Assembly: GCA_964443805.1 (NCBI GenBank)
Contig: CAYUEQ010000011.1
Coordinates: 1 to 22,607, forward strand
Direction: 5' to 3'
Origin: CAYUEQ01 sp964443805
GTDB lineage: Bacteria > Bacillota_I > Bacilli_A > RF39 > UBA660
Length of the DNA: 22,607 nt
The position numbers and the translations under genes were made by a program. Of this stretch, positions 7,649 through 14,821 are shown one piece after another. The number at the start of each line of letters is the position of its first letter. Positions within the stretch are counted from its first letter, which is position 1. The notes under the pieces are model-generated. The model worked only from the letters and a program-made list of their open reading frames with translations, made no database searches and was not told the DNA's origin.

Positions 7649-7677
7649 ATATTACCATTTTTGATGAAGTTATTCAA
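7649..7677 (-). promoter_or_regulatory. Possible promoter of TasA-like gene
   Basis: TTGAAT (7677-7672) and TAATAT (7654-7649) on the minus strand are 17 bases apart and lie 37 bases before the start codon. The match is moderate. Confidence 0.4.
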
Positions 7678-7764
7678 AATAAGTTTTGTTTTTGAAAACT
7701 AACGATTTCACTGCAAACAATAGTTAAAAACTTCCTTTTTTATAACTTTTGTGTGATTTTATAG

Positions 7765-7793
7765 TTGATTATTAAATAACAATGTGATATTAT
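7765..7793 (+). promoter_or_regulatory. Promoter of tRNA-Ala
   Basis: TTGATT (7765-7770), 17 bases, then TATTAT (7788-7793) with an extended TGA directly before it. The expected start near 7800 is just ahead of the tRNA. Confidence 0.75.
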
Positions 7794-7805
7794 TATTTTG
7801 TTCAC

Positions 7806-7883
7806 GGGGAATTAGCTCAGTTGGCTTAGAGCACCTGCCTTGCACGCAGGGGGTCGCAGGTTCGAGTCCTGTATTCTCCACCA
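7806..7883 (+). tRNA. tRNA-Ala (anticodon TGC)
   Basis: The acceptor stem GGGGAAT/ATTCTCC includes the G3-U70 wobble that marks alanine tRNAs. The anticodon stem CCTGC/GCAGG encloses CTTGCAC, giving anticodon TGC. The T-arm is GCAGG-TTCGAGT-CCTGT, and CCA is encoded. The D-loop is one base longer than in the tRNA-Val at 14038, with which it shares almost its whole 3' half, so the two are close paralogues. Confidence 0.96.
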
Positions 7884-7894
7884 AATTAAAATTC

Positions 7895-7917
7895 AAACCC
7901 TATTTTGGGTTTTTTTA
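7895..7917 (+). terminator. Terminator of tRNA-Ala
   Basis: AAACCC-TATTTT-GGGTTT followed by a T run, 11 bases after the CCA end. Confidence 0.85.
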
Positions 7918-7924
7918 TTGCAAT

Positions 7925-7956
7925 AAAAAAGAAGTTATTATGAGTTTTAACTTCTT
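7925..7956 (-). terminator. Terminator of LysM-CAP gene
   Basis: On the minus strand AAGAAGTTA and TAACTTCTT pair and run into TTTTTT. The stop codon of the gene lies inside the stem. Confidence 0.8.
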
Positions 7957-8666
7957 ATAAATAATTGAGTCCAATATAAAGTGCCTGAATTATCTCTTGC
8001 TACTCCAACACCTATTTGATTAAATGTTTCATTTAATATATTTGATCTGTGTCCTGGAGAATTCATCCAAGTTTGCATTACTTCGGTTGGTGTTTTTTGG
8101 CCACTTGCAATATTTTCAGCTGCTGCTGTAAACGGAATTTTAAAATTATTTAACATTTCAAAAGGAGTTCCATATATTGGAGAGTTATGAGTAAAATAAT
8201 TGTTATTAATAAAGTCTTCTGACTTTATTCTAGCTACACGACTTAACTCACTATTTTCTCTTAAAGGAGATATACCCATTCTTTCTCTTTCGTTATTTAC
8301 TAAACGTATTACTTCAGATTCCATCTCTTTTAAATTATTTGTTGTTGGTGTTGTTGGTGTTACATCTACTGGTAAATTTATCATTTGTCCAGGATAAATT
8401 AGTGATGGATTTGTTATTTGAGGATTGTTTTTTATCAATTCATTTAAATCAACACCATATTTTTGTGATATTCCCCACATCGTGTCCCCTTTTATAACTG
8501 TATAAGTTGATTTATCAGTTCCTGGAATATTAATTATTTGACCAACATAAATAACTGATGGATTTGTTATCTGGGGATTTGCAGATATTAATGCTTTTGG
8601 TTCAATCCCATGATTTCTTGCTATTTTCCAAAAAGTATCTCCTTTTTTAATTGTATATGTAATCAA
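7947..8666 (-). CDS. Two LysM domains plus CAP/SCP domain (YkwD/SafA-like)
   Basis: A 239-residue protein that probably binds peptidoglycan or cortex glycan through two LysM domains (residues 3-47 and 54-98; each has KKGDT or IKGDT, then NPQITNPS, IY-GQ-I-IP/LP). A short Thr-Pro linker (103-110) leads to a CAP domain (115-238) with H160, E184 in AENIASG and H206 in SPGHRSNIL, the conserved CAP cavity residues. There is no signal peptide: LysM begins at residue 3, as in SafA-type spore coat proteins of spore formers, which fits sigE in the same region. The start is a TTG at 8664-8666 with GGAGGTGG 9 bases upstream. A spore-coat role is inference; a cell-wall role by another export route is the alternative. 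Confidence 0.88.
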   Translation of the reverse strand: MITYTIKKGDTFWKIARNHGIEPKALISANPQITNPSVIYVGQIINIPGTDKSTYTVIKGDTMWGISQKYGVDLNELIKNNPQITNPSLIYPGQMINLPVDVTPTTPTTNNLKEMESEVIRLVNNERERMGISPLRENSELSRVARIKSEDFINNNYFTHNSPIYGTPFEMLNNFKIPFTAAAENIASGQKTPTEVMQTWMNSPGHRSNILNETFNQIGVGVARDNSGTLYWTQLFIRS

Positions 8667-8703
8667 ATCTAACCACCTCCTATATTAGATTAACGTACAA
8701 TAT

Positions 8704-8731
8704 AGTATATGTTTAAACTCTGTATGTGTAA
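8704..8731 (-). promoter_or_regulatory. Possible promoter of LysM-CAP gene
   Basis: TTACAC (8731-8726) and TATACT (8709-8704) on the minus strand are 16 bases apart. The same stretch reads CATATACT, which also resembles a sigma-E/K -10, but I see no convincing matching -35. Confidence 0.3.
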
Positions 8732-8807
8732 CAGATGAATAATTTATTTCTAGCTTTTAATAGAATAGTTTGATATCTTGTATATAAGAAAGAAGGAATG
8801 TGGAGAG

Positions 8808-9482
8808 ATGAATCAAATTAATAAAATCTTATGGGGAGTTGCATTTATTATAGTTGGGCTTATTCTAGGTGCAAATGGAGTTGGTTTAACCAATATAAAT
8901 TTATTTTTTAATGGATGGTGGACTTTATTTATAATTGTTCCGTGTTTTATAGGATTATTTAAGAAAAATAATAGTAAAACTGGTAATATTATCGGACTGT
9001 TAGTTGGGGTTTTATTATTCCTCTCAACTAGAGGAATAATAGATTTTGATAGTATAAGTTCATTAATATTTCCAATCATATTAGTAGTAATAGGTTTAAC
9101 AATGATTTTTAATAACACTACTAACAGAGATATTTTAGAAAAAATTAAAATTTTAGATACAGATGATTTAGAACCAATCACCTCAACGTTTTCATCACAA
9201 AAAGTTATAATTGATGATGATTATAAAGATACAGCAATTGATGCAATATTTGGTAGTGTAGAAATCGATTTAACAGAAGCTAAAATCAAGAATGAACAGC
9301 TTATTAAATCAAGTAGTATATTCGGTGGAGTAAAAATTGTTCTACCTAAAAATATCAATGTAAAAGTTAAATCAACCTCTATTTTTGGTGGAGTAGAAAA
9401 TAAAACCAGAAATAAGAAAAATAATAAAGTAACTATCTATATTGAGTCATTCTGCTTATTTGGAGGATTAGAAATCAAATGA
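8808..9482 (+). CDS. LiaF-like membrane protein (cell envelope stress)
   Basis: A 224-residue protein with four N-terminal hydrophobic segments (about 7-27, 30-47, 57-75, 82-101), the DUF5668/LiaI-LiaF-type region, and a soluble C-terminal beta domain (about 140-224). That domain repeats I(F)GGV: DAIFGSVEID, SSSIFGGVKIVLP, TSIFGGVENK and CLFGGLEIK, typical of the LiaF C-terminal family. LiaF restrains the LiaS sensor kinase in Bacillus, but no liaS or liaR gene is present here, so the partner is unknown. I use the ATG at 8808, with AAGGA 10 bases upstream; a TTG at 8778 in the same frame lacks a site. The 3' end overlaps the next gene by 4 bases (ATGA), so the two form an operon. Confidence 0.82.
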   Translation: MNQINKILWGVAFIIVGLILGANGVGLTNINLFFNGWWTLFIIVPCFIGLFKKNNSKTGNIIGLLVGVLLFLSTRGIIDFDSISSLIFPIILVVIGLTMIFNNTTNRDILEKIKILDTDDLEPITSTFSSQKVIIDDDYKDTAIDAIFGSVEIDLTEAKIKNEQLIKSSSIFGGVKIVLPKNINVKVKSTSIFGGVENKTRNKKNNKVTIYIESFCLFGGLEIK

Positions 9483-10279
9483 CTGATTTACAAAAGGGAA
9501 TTAAATTATCAGCTATTATCTTAGCAATAATTATTATAGGATTTATAATAAAATCACTTACTATAGGTTTGTCCTTAATAACTGGTACTTCAAATAATAA
9601 ACTCGGGAATTATATTGAGGTCTACCAAAATATTGAAAATGTTAATATCGATTTAACAGCAACTAAAATAATTATTAAAGAAGGTACTGAGTTTAAATTA
9701 GAAGCTAAAAATATTACAACTAAGTTTTCAGCTACTGTTTTTAATACTACTTTAAATATCAAAGAAAAAACAACTACATTTTCAAATAAAAGAAATGTAG
9801 AAGAAATAATACTATTTATACCTAATGAATTAAAAAACATTGTAATAAACAATGGTGCTGGGAGTCTTAAAATTGATAATATTGTAGTTGAAGATATAAA
9901 AGTTCAACAAGGTGCAGGTATTATTAATATAACAAATTCTCGTTTAAACAAAGTCGATATCGAAGGCGGTGTTGGAGAAACCAAAATCACATCTTCTATA
10001 TTAAATGATATTGATATCGAAGCTGGAGTCGGTAATGTTTATATAGAAGCAGATATTACTGGTAAGAATAAAATTGAAAGTGGTGTTGGAAAAACCAAAT
10101 TAATTTTATTAGGTAATGAAGAAGACTATCAAATTGATGTCGAAAAAGGTCTTGGTAAAATTACTATAAATAATCAAAAACAAACTAATAATACTACCTA
10201 CGGTAATGGAAGTAATACATTAAAAGTTGAAGGTGGCATTGGTGATATTTCAATAATCTTTGCTCAACAAATTAGATAA
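9479..10279 (+). CDS. Membrane-anchored DUF4097-like beta-repeat protein
   Basis: Residues 8-35 form one membrane segment; the remainder is predicted to be outside the cell. From 125 to 260 it is built from about seven repeats of 18-30 residues centred on a Gly-x-Gly turn: NNGAGSLKI, QQGAGIINI, EGGVGETKI, EAGVGNVYI, ESGVGKTKL, EKGLGKITI and EGGIGDISI. This is the pattern of the DUF4097 putative adhesin or beta-solenoid family. Its biochemical role is not known. It overlaps the LiaF-like gene by 4 bases and follows the same theme of short beta-strand repeats, suggesting the two act together at the envelope. Confidence 0.8.
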   Translation: MTDLQKGIKLSAIILAIIIIGFIIKSLTIGLSLITGTSNNKLGNYIEVYQNIENVNIDLTATKIIIKEGTEFKLEAKNITTKFSATVFNTTLNIKEKTTTFSNKRNVEEIILFIPNELKNIVINNGAGSLKIDNIVVEDIKVQQGAGIINITNSRLNKVDIEGGVGETKITSSILNDIDIEAGVGNVYIEADITGKNKIESGVGKTKLILLGNEEDYQIDVEKGLGKITINNQKQTNNTTYGNGSNTLKVEGGIGDISIIFAQQIR

Positions 10280-10283
10280 CAAA

Positions 10284-10316
10284 AAAACTTAAGTTAAATT
10301 CTTAAGTTTTTATTTT
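10284..10316. terminator. Bidirectional terminator between convergent genes
   Basis: AAAACTTAAG and CTTAAGTTTT enclose a 7-base loop, with T runs on both strands. It closes the LiaF-like operon on the plus strand and the repeat-bearing membrane protein on the minus strand. Confidence 0.88.
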
Positions 10317-11876
10317 CTATAAATCTTCTATTGAAAAATATTTAATATCTTGAATTGTTTTTCCTTCATTTAAATGATCATCAGTAATGTTGAAGTTCAT
10401 ATCTTTAGTTTCTTCTGGAGCAATATAAAACATTGATGTTTCAGATACTTCCTGTTCAGGAATTAACATAAACTCCCCTATTTCTATTTTTTCTTGATCA
10501 TATAATTTTAATTTAATATTCAATAATTGCCCTTGACCAGAATTATTAACTAATGAAGTAACCCAGCCAACTGCACTAGTAGATGTTTCATTTACTTCAT
10601 CAAAGTACAATTGTTGATATGAAAACAAGTTGTTAGATGCATCAATTTTATCAGTTATAGAATATTTTCCATCTTTTGTTTGATCAACATCAGCAACATC
10701 TACGTTAGTTGCTGTTTCTTCTCCGTTACAACTATGTCCTAAATCAATAAGATAATTTCTCAAACCATTATAATCAGTTGGAAAATCTGAATAATCGGTA
10801 ATTGCAATACTCATAGTAGATTTAATTATTAATTCTTCTTCATTAAAATCTAATATAGGTTTATTTTCATCATCTACTGAACTTTCTTCAAAATCATTTT
10901 TCCATAATTGATAATCTTCAACAGAAGTAAATGTGTAAGTAATTTCATAATTCATTGTATTAGCTTTTTCTTCTTCATCAAAGTCTACTAGTAAATTGGT
11001 AACTACGTTTACATTATACGCAGCATCATCTTCATTTAAGGTACAAACTAAGTTTTCTTTTATATCAGTATTATTATTTTTATTAGCTGGAACATTATTA
11101 TCTTTAGTTGGAAGTTTAATAATACCTGCATAAAACAATCCTGCGACAATAGCTGCAATTAAAATTACGACTAAAATTATTACTAATATTATATTTGTTT
11201 TTTTCTTTTCTTTTGGTTCTTGTTCATTAAAATTCTGATTCCCACCTATGTTTGTTGGGGGTTGATTAATAGGTGTTCCTTCATTTGGTTGCATAACAAC
11301 AGGTTCTGATGTTAAAGTCGGCTGAACTTGACTATTTAAATTAGGGCTTTGTTGATTTTGGTTTAATCCATCGTTTATATTTATATCGTTTGGAGTTGGG
11401 TTTAATCCACCAGACACATTCATGTCAGTTGGTGCTTGCACTTGGTTTAATCCATCGTTTATATTTATATCGTTTGGAGTTGAGTTTAATCCATCAGCCA
11501 CATTCATATCAGTTGGTGCTTGCGCTTGGTTTAATCCATCAACTATGTTTATATCAGTAGGTGATGTTAAAGGTTCCTCTACTGGTTTATTTGGTTCTAA
11601 TGAAGGTGTATTTATATTTTGATAGTCATTAATATTTTCACTTGTTAAAGCTTGTTTTTCTATGTTATCAATTGCATTATTTTGATTACCTATTCCTTCA
11701 AGCCCTTTCGCATTTGCTGCATCATTTAAAAATGTTGTTACTTTTAATTTTAAATCATCATCTAATGTATCAACATTTAAAGCTCGTACATGAGCAACAA
11801 AATTATTATAATTTTCGCTGTCCCATTTTAAATTATTAAAATTATTCAAAATTTCGCGAATTTGTTCTTGATTCAT
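10317..11876 (-). CDS. Single-pass membrane protein with 28-residue repeats
   Basis: A 519-residue protein that I do not recognise as a family. Residues 1-60 are helical and charged. Residues 104-175 are a low-complexity tract of alternating 14-residue units (APTDMNVADGLNST and PNDININDGLNQVQ). A Pro/Asn/Gln-rich stretch follows, then KEKKK and one membrane helix at 228-252. The C-terminal half is acidic and beta-rich, with two cysteines (C279, C384) that could form a disulfide. The basic patch before the helix predicts the N-terminus inside and the C-terminus outside. GGGAG lies 10 bases before the ATG at 11874-11876. An architecture with a small inside domain, linker, helix and outside domain would suit an envelope sensor or anchor, but no function can be assigned. 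Confidence 0.85.
   Translation of the reverse strand: MNQEQIREILNNFNNLKWDSENYNNFVAHVRALNVDTLDDDLKLKVTTFLNDAANAKGLEGIGNQNNAIDNIEKQALTSENINDYQNINTPSLEPNKPVEEPLTSPTDINIVDGLNQAQAPTDMNVADGLNSTPNDININDGLNQVQAPTDMNVSGGLNPTPNDININDGLNQNQQSPNLNSQVQPTLTSEPVVMQPNEGTPINQPPTNIGGNQNFNEQEPKEKKKTNIILVIILVVILIAAIVAGLFYAGIIKLPTKDNNVPANKNNNTDIKENLVCTLNEDDAAYNVNVVTNLLVDFDEEEKANTMNYEITYTFTSVEDYQLWKNDFEESSVDDENKPILDFNEEELIIKSTMSIAITDYSDFPTDYNGLRNYLIDLGHSCNGEETATNVDVADVDQTKDGKYSITDKIDASNNLFSYQQLYFDEVNETSTSAVGWVTSLVNNSGQGQLLNIKLKLYDQEKIEIGEFMLIPEQEVSETSMFYIAPEETKDMNFNITDDHLNEGKTIQDIKYFSIEDL
11360..11569 (-). repeat. 84-base in-frame tandem repeats (2.5 copies)
   Basis: Copies begin at 11360, 11444 and 11528, each opening with GGTTTAATCC on the plus strand. 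The first two are complete and nearly identical; the third covers half a unit. Each encodes 28 residues in the gene above. The high identity suggests recent duplication and likely length variation between strains. Confidence 0.9.
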
Positions 11877-11965
11877 ATTATTTTTTCTCCCATCTTATTC
11901 TTCTATAATGTATTGTAACATTTAACGTTTAATATTTCCATCTTTTTTTAGATTAATTACTTTTG

Positions 11966-12340
11966 CTACTCATAACAAAAATAATCTTCTTTAATCATTT
12001 TGTTAGTTCCTATATATACATCTTCATTAATTTCATCGTCATATACAGTTTTACACTTAATAATCGTTAAGTTACCATTTGCTACCTTTTCTTCATTAGT
12101 ATCACGATAAATTATAGTACCATCATATGATATATCTTCATTGTATAGTTTCACCAATATATCATTTAATATTATCTTGTTTTGTTCTAAAGCTTCCTTT
12201 AATGAATATTCCTGTTCATCGATAACTACATTTATCTCATCAAGTCCATAAGTGTATATCGAACCTTGTATTATATCTCCATTTTCTTAATAATAATTTG
12301 TTAATTCCTTTAAAAGTACATCATCATATACTCCCTACGA
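11966..12340 (-). pseudogene. Small secreted-type protein remnant (DUF4362-like)
   Basis: In one minus-strand frame, protein-like sequence runs from about 12332 (VYDDVLLKELTNYY), meets TAA at 12289-12287, and resumes as ENGDIIQGSIYTYGLDEI through to the stop at 11966. The part after the stop has no usable start codon before the GTG at 12157, and nothing there resembles a ribosome binding site. The pattern ENGDII, YTYGLD, YDGTIIYRDTNEE and TIIKCKTV recalls the DUF4362 family of small secreted Bacilli proteins. The signal peptide end is missing, so I read this as a broken gene, decayed by N-terminal loss and a nonsense change. An intact GTG-started 63-residue product is possible but unlikely. 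Confidence 0.5.
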
Positions 12341-12370
12341 TAATAGTAGCATAATTATTATTTTAAATAA

Positions 12371-12395
12371 ATAAAAAACAACTTCATTGAAGTTG
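12371..12395 (-). terminator. Terminator of tRNA-Ile2/tRNA-Leu operon
   Basis: On the minus strand CAACTTCA-A-TGAAGTTG forms a tight hairpin followed by TTTTTT. Confidence 0.85.
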
Positions 12396-12409
12396 AATTA
12401 TTATTATTT

Positions 12410-12494
12410 TGGTGCAGGTGGAGGGACTTGAACCCCCATGGATCGCTCCACTAGATCCTAAGTCTAGCGCGTCTGCCAATTCCGCCACACCTGC
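12410..12494 (-). tRNA. tRNA-Leu (anticodon TAG)
   Basis: Class II tRNA of 85 bases: acceptor GCAGGTG/CACCTGC, D-arm TGGCGGAATTGGCAGACGC, anticodon stem CTAGA with loop holding TAG, a long variable arm (TGGAGCGATCCA region), T-arm GGGTTCAAGTCCC, and encoded CCA. Transcribed just after tRNA-Ile2, 4 bases downstream. Confidence 0.96.
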
Positions 12495-12498
12495 AGAG

Positions 12499-12575
12499 TG
12501 GTGGACCTCGTTGGACTCGAACCAACGACCTCCCGGTTATGAGCCGGATGCTCTAACCAACTGAGCTAGAGGTCC
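12499..12575 (-). tRNA. tRNA-Ile2 (CAT, lysidine type) rather than tRNA-Met
   Basis: Acceptor GGACCTC/GAGGTCC, D-arm AGCTCAGTTGGTTAGAGC, anticodon stem CCGG with loop CTCATAA giving CAT, T-arm TTGG-TTCGAGT-CCAA, encoded CCA. The C4-G69 and C5-G68 acceptor pairs are those recognised by the lysidine synthetase TilS, and the body closely resembles Bacillus tRNA-Ile2. This favours an isoleucine tRNA reading AUA after modification. Elongator tRNA-Met is the alternative. Confidence 0.9.
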
Positions 12576-12586
12576 ATCGCTTTTTA

Positions 12587-12615
12587 ATAATAACACAACA
12601 TCCAAATTCTTGCAA
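12587..12615 (-). promoter_or_regulatory. Promoter of tRNA-Ile2/tRNA-Leu operon
   Basis: TTGCAA (12615-12610), a 17-base spacer, and TATTAT (12592-12587). The start should fall near 12580, a few bases before the tRNA. The -35 is a palindrome and is shared with the divergent promoter below. Confidence 0.78.
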
Positions 12616-12638
12616 GATGTAAAATGTTAAGCTATAAT
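12610..12638 (+). promoter_or_regulatory. Promoter of polysaccharide deacetylase gene
   Basis: TTGCAA (12610-12615), a 17-base spacer, and a perfect TATAAT (12633-12638). It predicts a leader of about 55 bases before the ATG at 12700. The same TTGCAA serves as the -35 of the tRNA promoter on the other strand. Confidence 0.75.
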
Positions 12639-12699
12639 GGTTTTAAATAAATGATTAAAATAATTATAATTATTTATACTAGCTAATAGGAGTGTTAAC

Positions 12700-14007
12700 A
12701 TGAAAGAAATAAAAAATGATTATAATTCAACTTCTACTCAATCAAATGTATTTACTATTATTTTATATGCAAGTGTATTTATTATTGGACTTGTATTAGT
12801 ATTATTTTTATCTGTTCAAACAAAGGATGTTTATGTTCCTCCAAAAGAACTTAGTTATGTAGAAAAAGAAATGATTTTAAATGATAATATAATAACCTAT
12901 CCTTATTTCAACAATAAGTTTATTAATAAAAAAGTAATTGCGATGATTGAAAATGATTATGCTAGTGTTGAAAATAATGTTAAAAGTGAAGTTAAGATTG
13001 TTAATCGAAAGTTTTTTAATATATTTTTTACCATTTATGATGGTGATTCCATAATCGACCATAAGAACTATTTATTTGATTATATGACACTTGATTTAGT
13101 AAATATTAATATAATAGTTAATAAGGGAGATGAGGAAATTTTATCAGAAAAAATAAATGAATTATTACAATTAAAATATCCAGCTTTTATCGCCGATTAT
13201 ATTATTAATAATGATGATGGATATCAAGTATATAGAATTCTTGATAATAAATTAATTATCTATTTTAAAGATTATAATATTGTACCTGAAGTTAATGAGG
13301 AGTTATTTATAGTTATTAATTATGATGATATAAATAATATTACAAAATCTTCTACTGAAATAGATAATTTAAACATTGAAGATAACACTTATAAAATAGA
13401 TCCGACTAAACCACTTGTAGCATTTACATTTGATGATGGTCCAAGTCTTGAAACCTCTCCTAGAATGTTAGATATATTTAAAGAAAACAAAGTTCATACA
13501 ACATTCTTTGTTTTAGGTTATAGGCTTTATGGTAAAGATGACATATTAAAAAGAATGCTTAATGAAGGTCATGATATCGGTAACCATTCCTATTCTCACA
13601 AATCTTATAATGATATTGAAGATGAAGAGGTTTTATTTCAAATCAATACTACTAATGACTTAATTAAAGGCATAACAGGATATGATCCAATATACATAAG
13701 ACCACCTTATGGTAATGCTAATAAAAGAGTTCAAGAATTAATTGAATATCCAATAATACTTTGGAATACAGATCCCCGAGATTGGGAAGTTAGAGATGCA
13801 GAAATTATAGTTGAAAATGTATTAACTGAATTAAAAGAAAACATGACTACAATTGTAGTTCATGATATTTATCCAACAACAGCTGATGCATTAGAGATAT
13901 TATTACCAGAATTATACGCAAGGGGTTATCAAGTTGTATCTGTAACTGAGGCGAATAATATAAGTGGTAAAGAATTAGAAAAAGGGAAACTATATAGAAC
14001 ATATTAA
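12700..14007 (+). CDS. Membrane-anchored peptidoglycan deacetylase (PgdA-like)
   Basis: Predicted to remove acetyl groups from N-acetylglucosamine in the cell wall, which gives lysozyme resistance in the PgdA family. A membrane anchor lies at 17-38. A middle domain (about 50-215) resembles the DUF3298-type region found before the NodB domain in PgdA. The NodB deacetylase domain fills 237-420 with all five motifs: TFDDGP (243-248, D245 catalytic base, D246 metal), HSYSH (H296 and H300, metal), RPPYG (334-338), WNTDPRDW (355-362), and the catalytic histidine H388 in IVVHDI. At 435 residues it is complete. AGGAG lies 7 bases before the ATG. There is no terminator before tRNA-Val, so transcripts may read into it. 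PdaA-type or chitooligosaccharide specificity cannot be excluded. Confidence 0.92.
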   Translation: MKEIKNDYNSTSTQSNVFTIILYASVFIIGLVLVLFLSVQTKDVYVPPKELSYVEKEMILNDNIITYPYFNNKFINKKVIAMIENDYASVENNVKSEVKIVNRKFFNIFFTIYDGDSIIDHKNYLFDYMTLDLVNINIIVNKGDEEILSEKINELLQLKYPAFIADYIINNDDGYQVYRILDNKLIIYFKDYNIVPEVNEELFIVINYDDINNITKSSTEIDNLNIEDNTYKIDPTKPLVAFTFDDGPSLETSPRMLDIFKENKVHTTFFVLGYRLYGKDDILKRMLNEGHDIGNHSYSHKSYNDIEDEEVLFQINTTNDLIKGITGYDPIYIRPPYGNANKRVQELIEYPIILWNTDPRDWEVRDAEIIVENVLTELKENMTTIVVHDIYPTTADALEILLPELYARGYQVVSVTEANNISGKELEKGKLYRTY

Positions 14008-14015
14008 TGTATATA

Positions 14016-14024
14016 TGATACAAT
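14016..14024 (+). promoter_or_regulatory. Extended -10 promoter of tRNA-Val
   Basis: TGATACAAT places TG one base before TACAAT, 13 bases ahead of the tRNA. The -35 region is poor, as usual for extended -10 promoters. Confidence 0.55.
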
Positions 14025-14037
14025 AAGTATGTTTTAC

Positions 14038-14114
14038 GGACAATTAGCTCAGTTGGCTAGAGCACTTGCTTGACGTGCAAGGGGTCGCAGGTTCGAGTCC
14101 TGCATTGTCCACCA
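14038..14114 (+). tRNA. tRNA-Val (anticodon GAC)
   Basis: Acceptor GGACAAT/ATTGTCC, D-arm AGCTCAGTTGGCTAGAGC, anticodon stem CTTGC/GCAAG around TTGACGT giving GAC, T-arm GCAGG-TTCGAGT-CCTGC, and encoded CCA. Nearly identical in its 3' half to tRNA-Ala at 7806. Confidence 0.96.
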
Positions 14115-14124
14115 TTTGATTACT

Positions 14125-14159
14125 AAACTTATGTTCTCATTACTGAACTAAGTTTTTTT
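14125..14159 (+). terminator. Terminator of tRNA-Val, overlapping sigE 3' end
   Basis: AAACTTA with TAAGTTT, extended by GTTC with GAAC across a one-base bulge, then seven T. The last codons of sigE, on the other strand, lie inside the stem. Confidence 0.82.
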
Positions 14160-14821
14160 ATTACCTTTTTTTCTATTCTAGATATATAAGATTGACTAAT
14201 TCCTAGCATATCAGCTACTTCTTTCTGGGTATATTCTTTTGTATTATTTAACCCATATCTTAATATCATTATTTGTTTATCTCTTTTATCTAGTAAATTT
14301 ATTTCTTTATTTAATTCATCTTTATCCATTTTTTGTTTTAATTCTTTTATTACTATATCATCATCAGTTCCTAAGATATCTTCTAAATGTAATTCATTAC
14401 CTTCAGCATCATAATTTAGAGCGTCTTCAAAACTAATTTCTGTTCTTCTTTTTTTATTCTTTCTTAAAAACATTAGTATTTCATTAGCAATACATCTTGA
14501 GGCATAGGTAGCTAGTTTTATATTCCTATCTAATTTATAAGTCTTTATTCCTTTAATTAAGCCTATTGAACCAATTGAAACTAAATCTTCAATATCATAA
14601 CCAGTATTTTCATATTTTTTAGCTAAGAATACTACTAATCTTAAATTATGTTCAATTAATATATCTATTGCTTCCTCCCCTTCTTTTCCTTCTTTTTTAG
14701 ATGCAATAAGATATTTCAACTCATCTTCTTTTGAAAGTGGTGGCGGCAAAATATCTGTACTTCCTACAAAGAAACAACTACTGTACTTACTTTTTAACCA
14801 ACTTAATATTTTTTTAATCAT
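14129..14821 (-). CDS. sigE: Sporulation sigma factor SigE (pro-sigma-E)
   Basis: RNA polymerase sigma factor of the early mother cell. At 230 residues it is close to the Bacillus protein (239). Residues 1-26 form the amphipathic pro-sequence that ties the inactive form to the membrane; then comes the SigE/SigK hallmark LPPPLSKEDE. Region 2 is HNLRLVVFLAKKYENTGYDI and LATYASRCIANEILMFLR; region 4 is the helix-turn-helix YTQKEVADMLGISQSYISRI. The paired protease gene spoIIGA directly upstream overlaps it by 4 bases (ATGA), with GGAGG inside its end, which makes SigE much likelier than SigK. In Bacillus sigG follows; here a convergent tRNA-Val follows instead. Confidence 0.96.
   Translation of the reverse strand: MIKKILSWLKSKYSSCFFVGSTDILPPPLSKEDELKYLIASKKEGKEGEEAIDILIEHNLRLVVFLAKKYENTGYDIEDLVSIGSIGLIKGIKTYKLDRNIKLATYASRCIANEILMFLRKNKKRRTEISFEDALNYDAEGNELHLEDILGTDDDIVIKELKQKMDKDELNKEINLLDKRDKQIMILRYGLNNTKEYTQKEVADMLGISQSYISRIEKKVIKKLSSVMRT

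Noticed and set aside
8778..8807. Upstream TTG start for the LiaF-like gene
   Set aside because: No ribosome binding site before the TTG, and the extra ten residues would put charges and a Cys before the first membrane helix; the ATG at 8808 has AAGGA at a suitable distance.
11360..11569. 84-base repeats as a possible CRISPR array
   Set aside because: The repeats are contiguous, in frame and encode 28-residue units; there are no unique spacers.
11966..12157. Intact 63-residue GTG-started protein
   Set aside because: The frame continues upstream as protein-like sequence to an in-frame stop, and the GTG has no ribosome binding site; a gene remnant explains it better.
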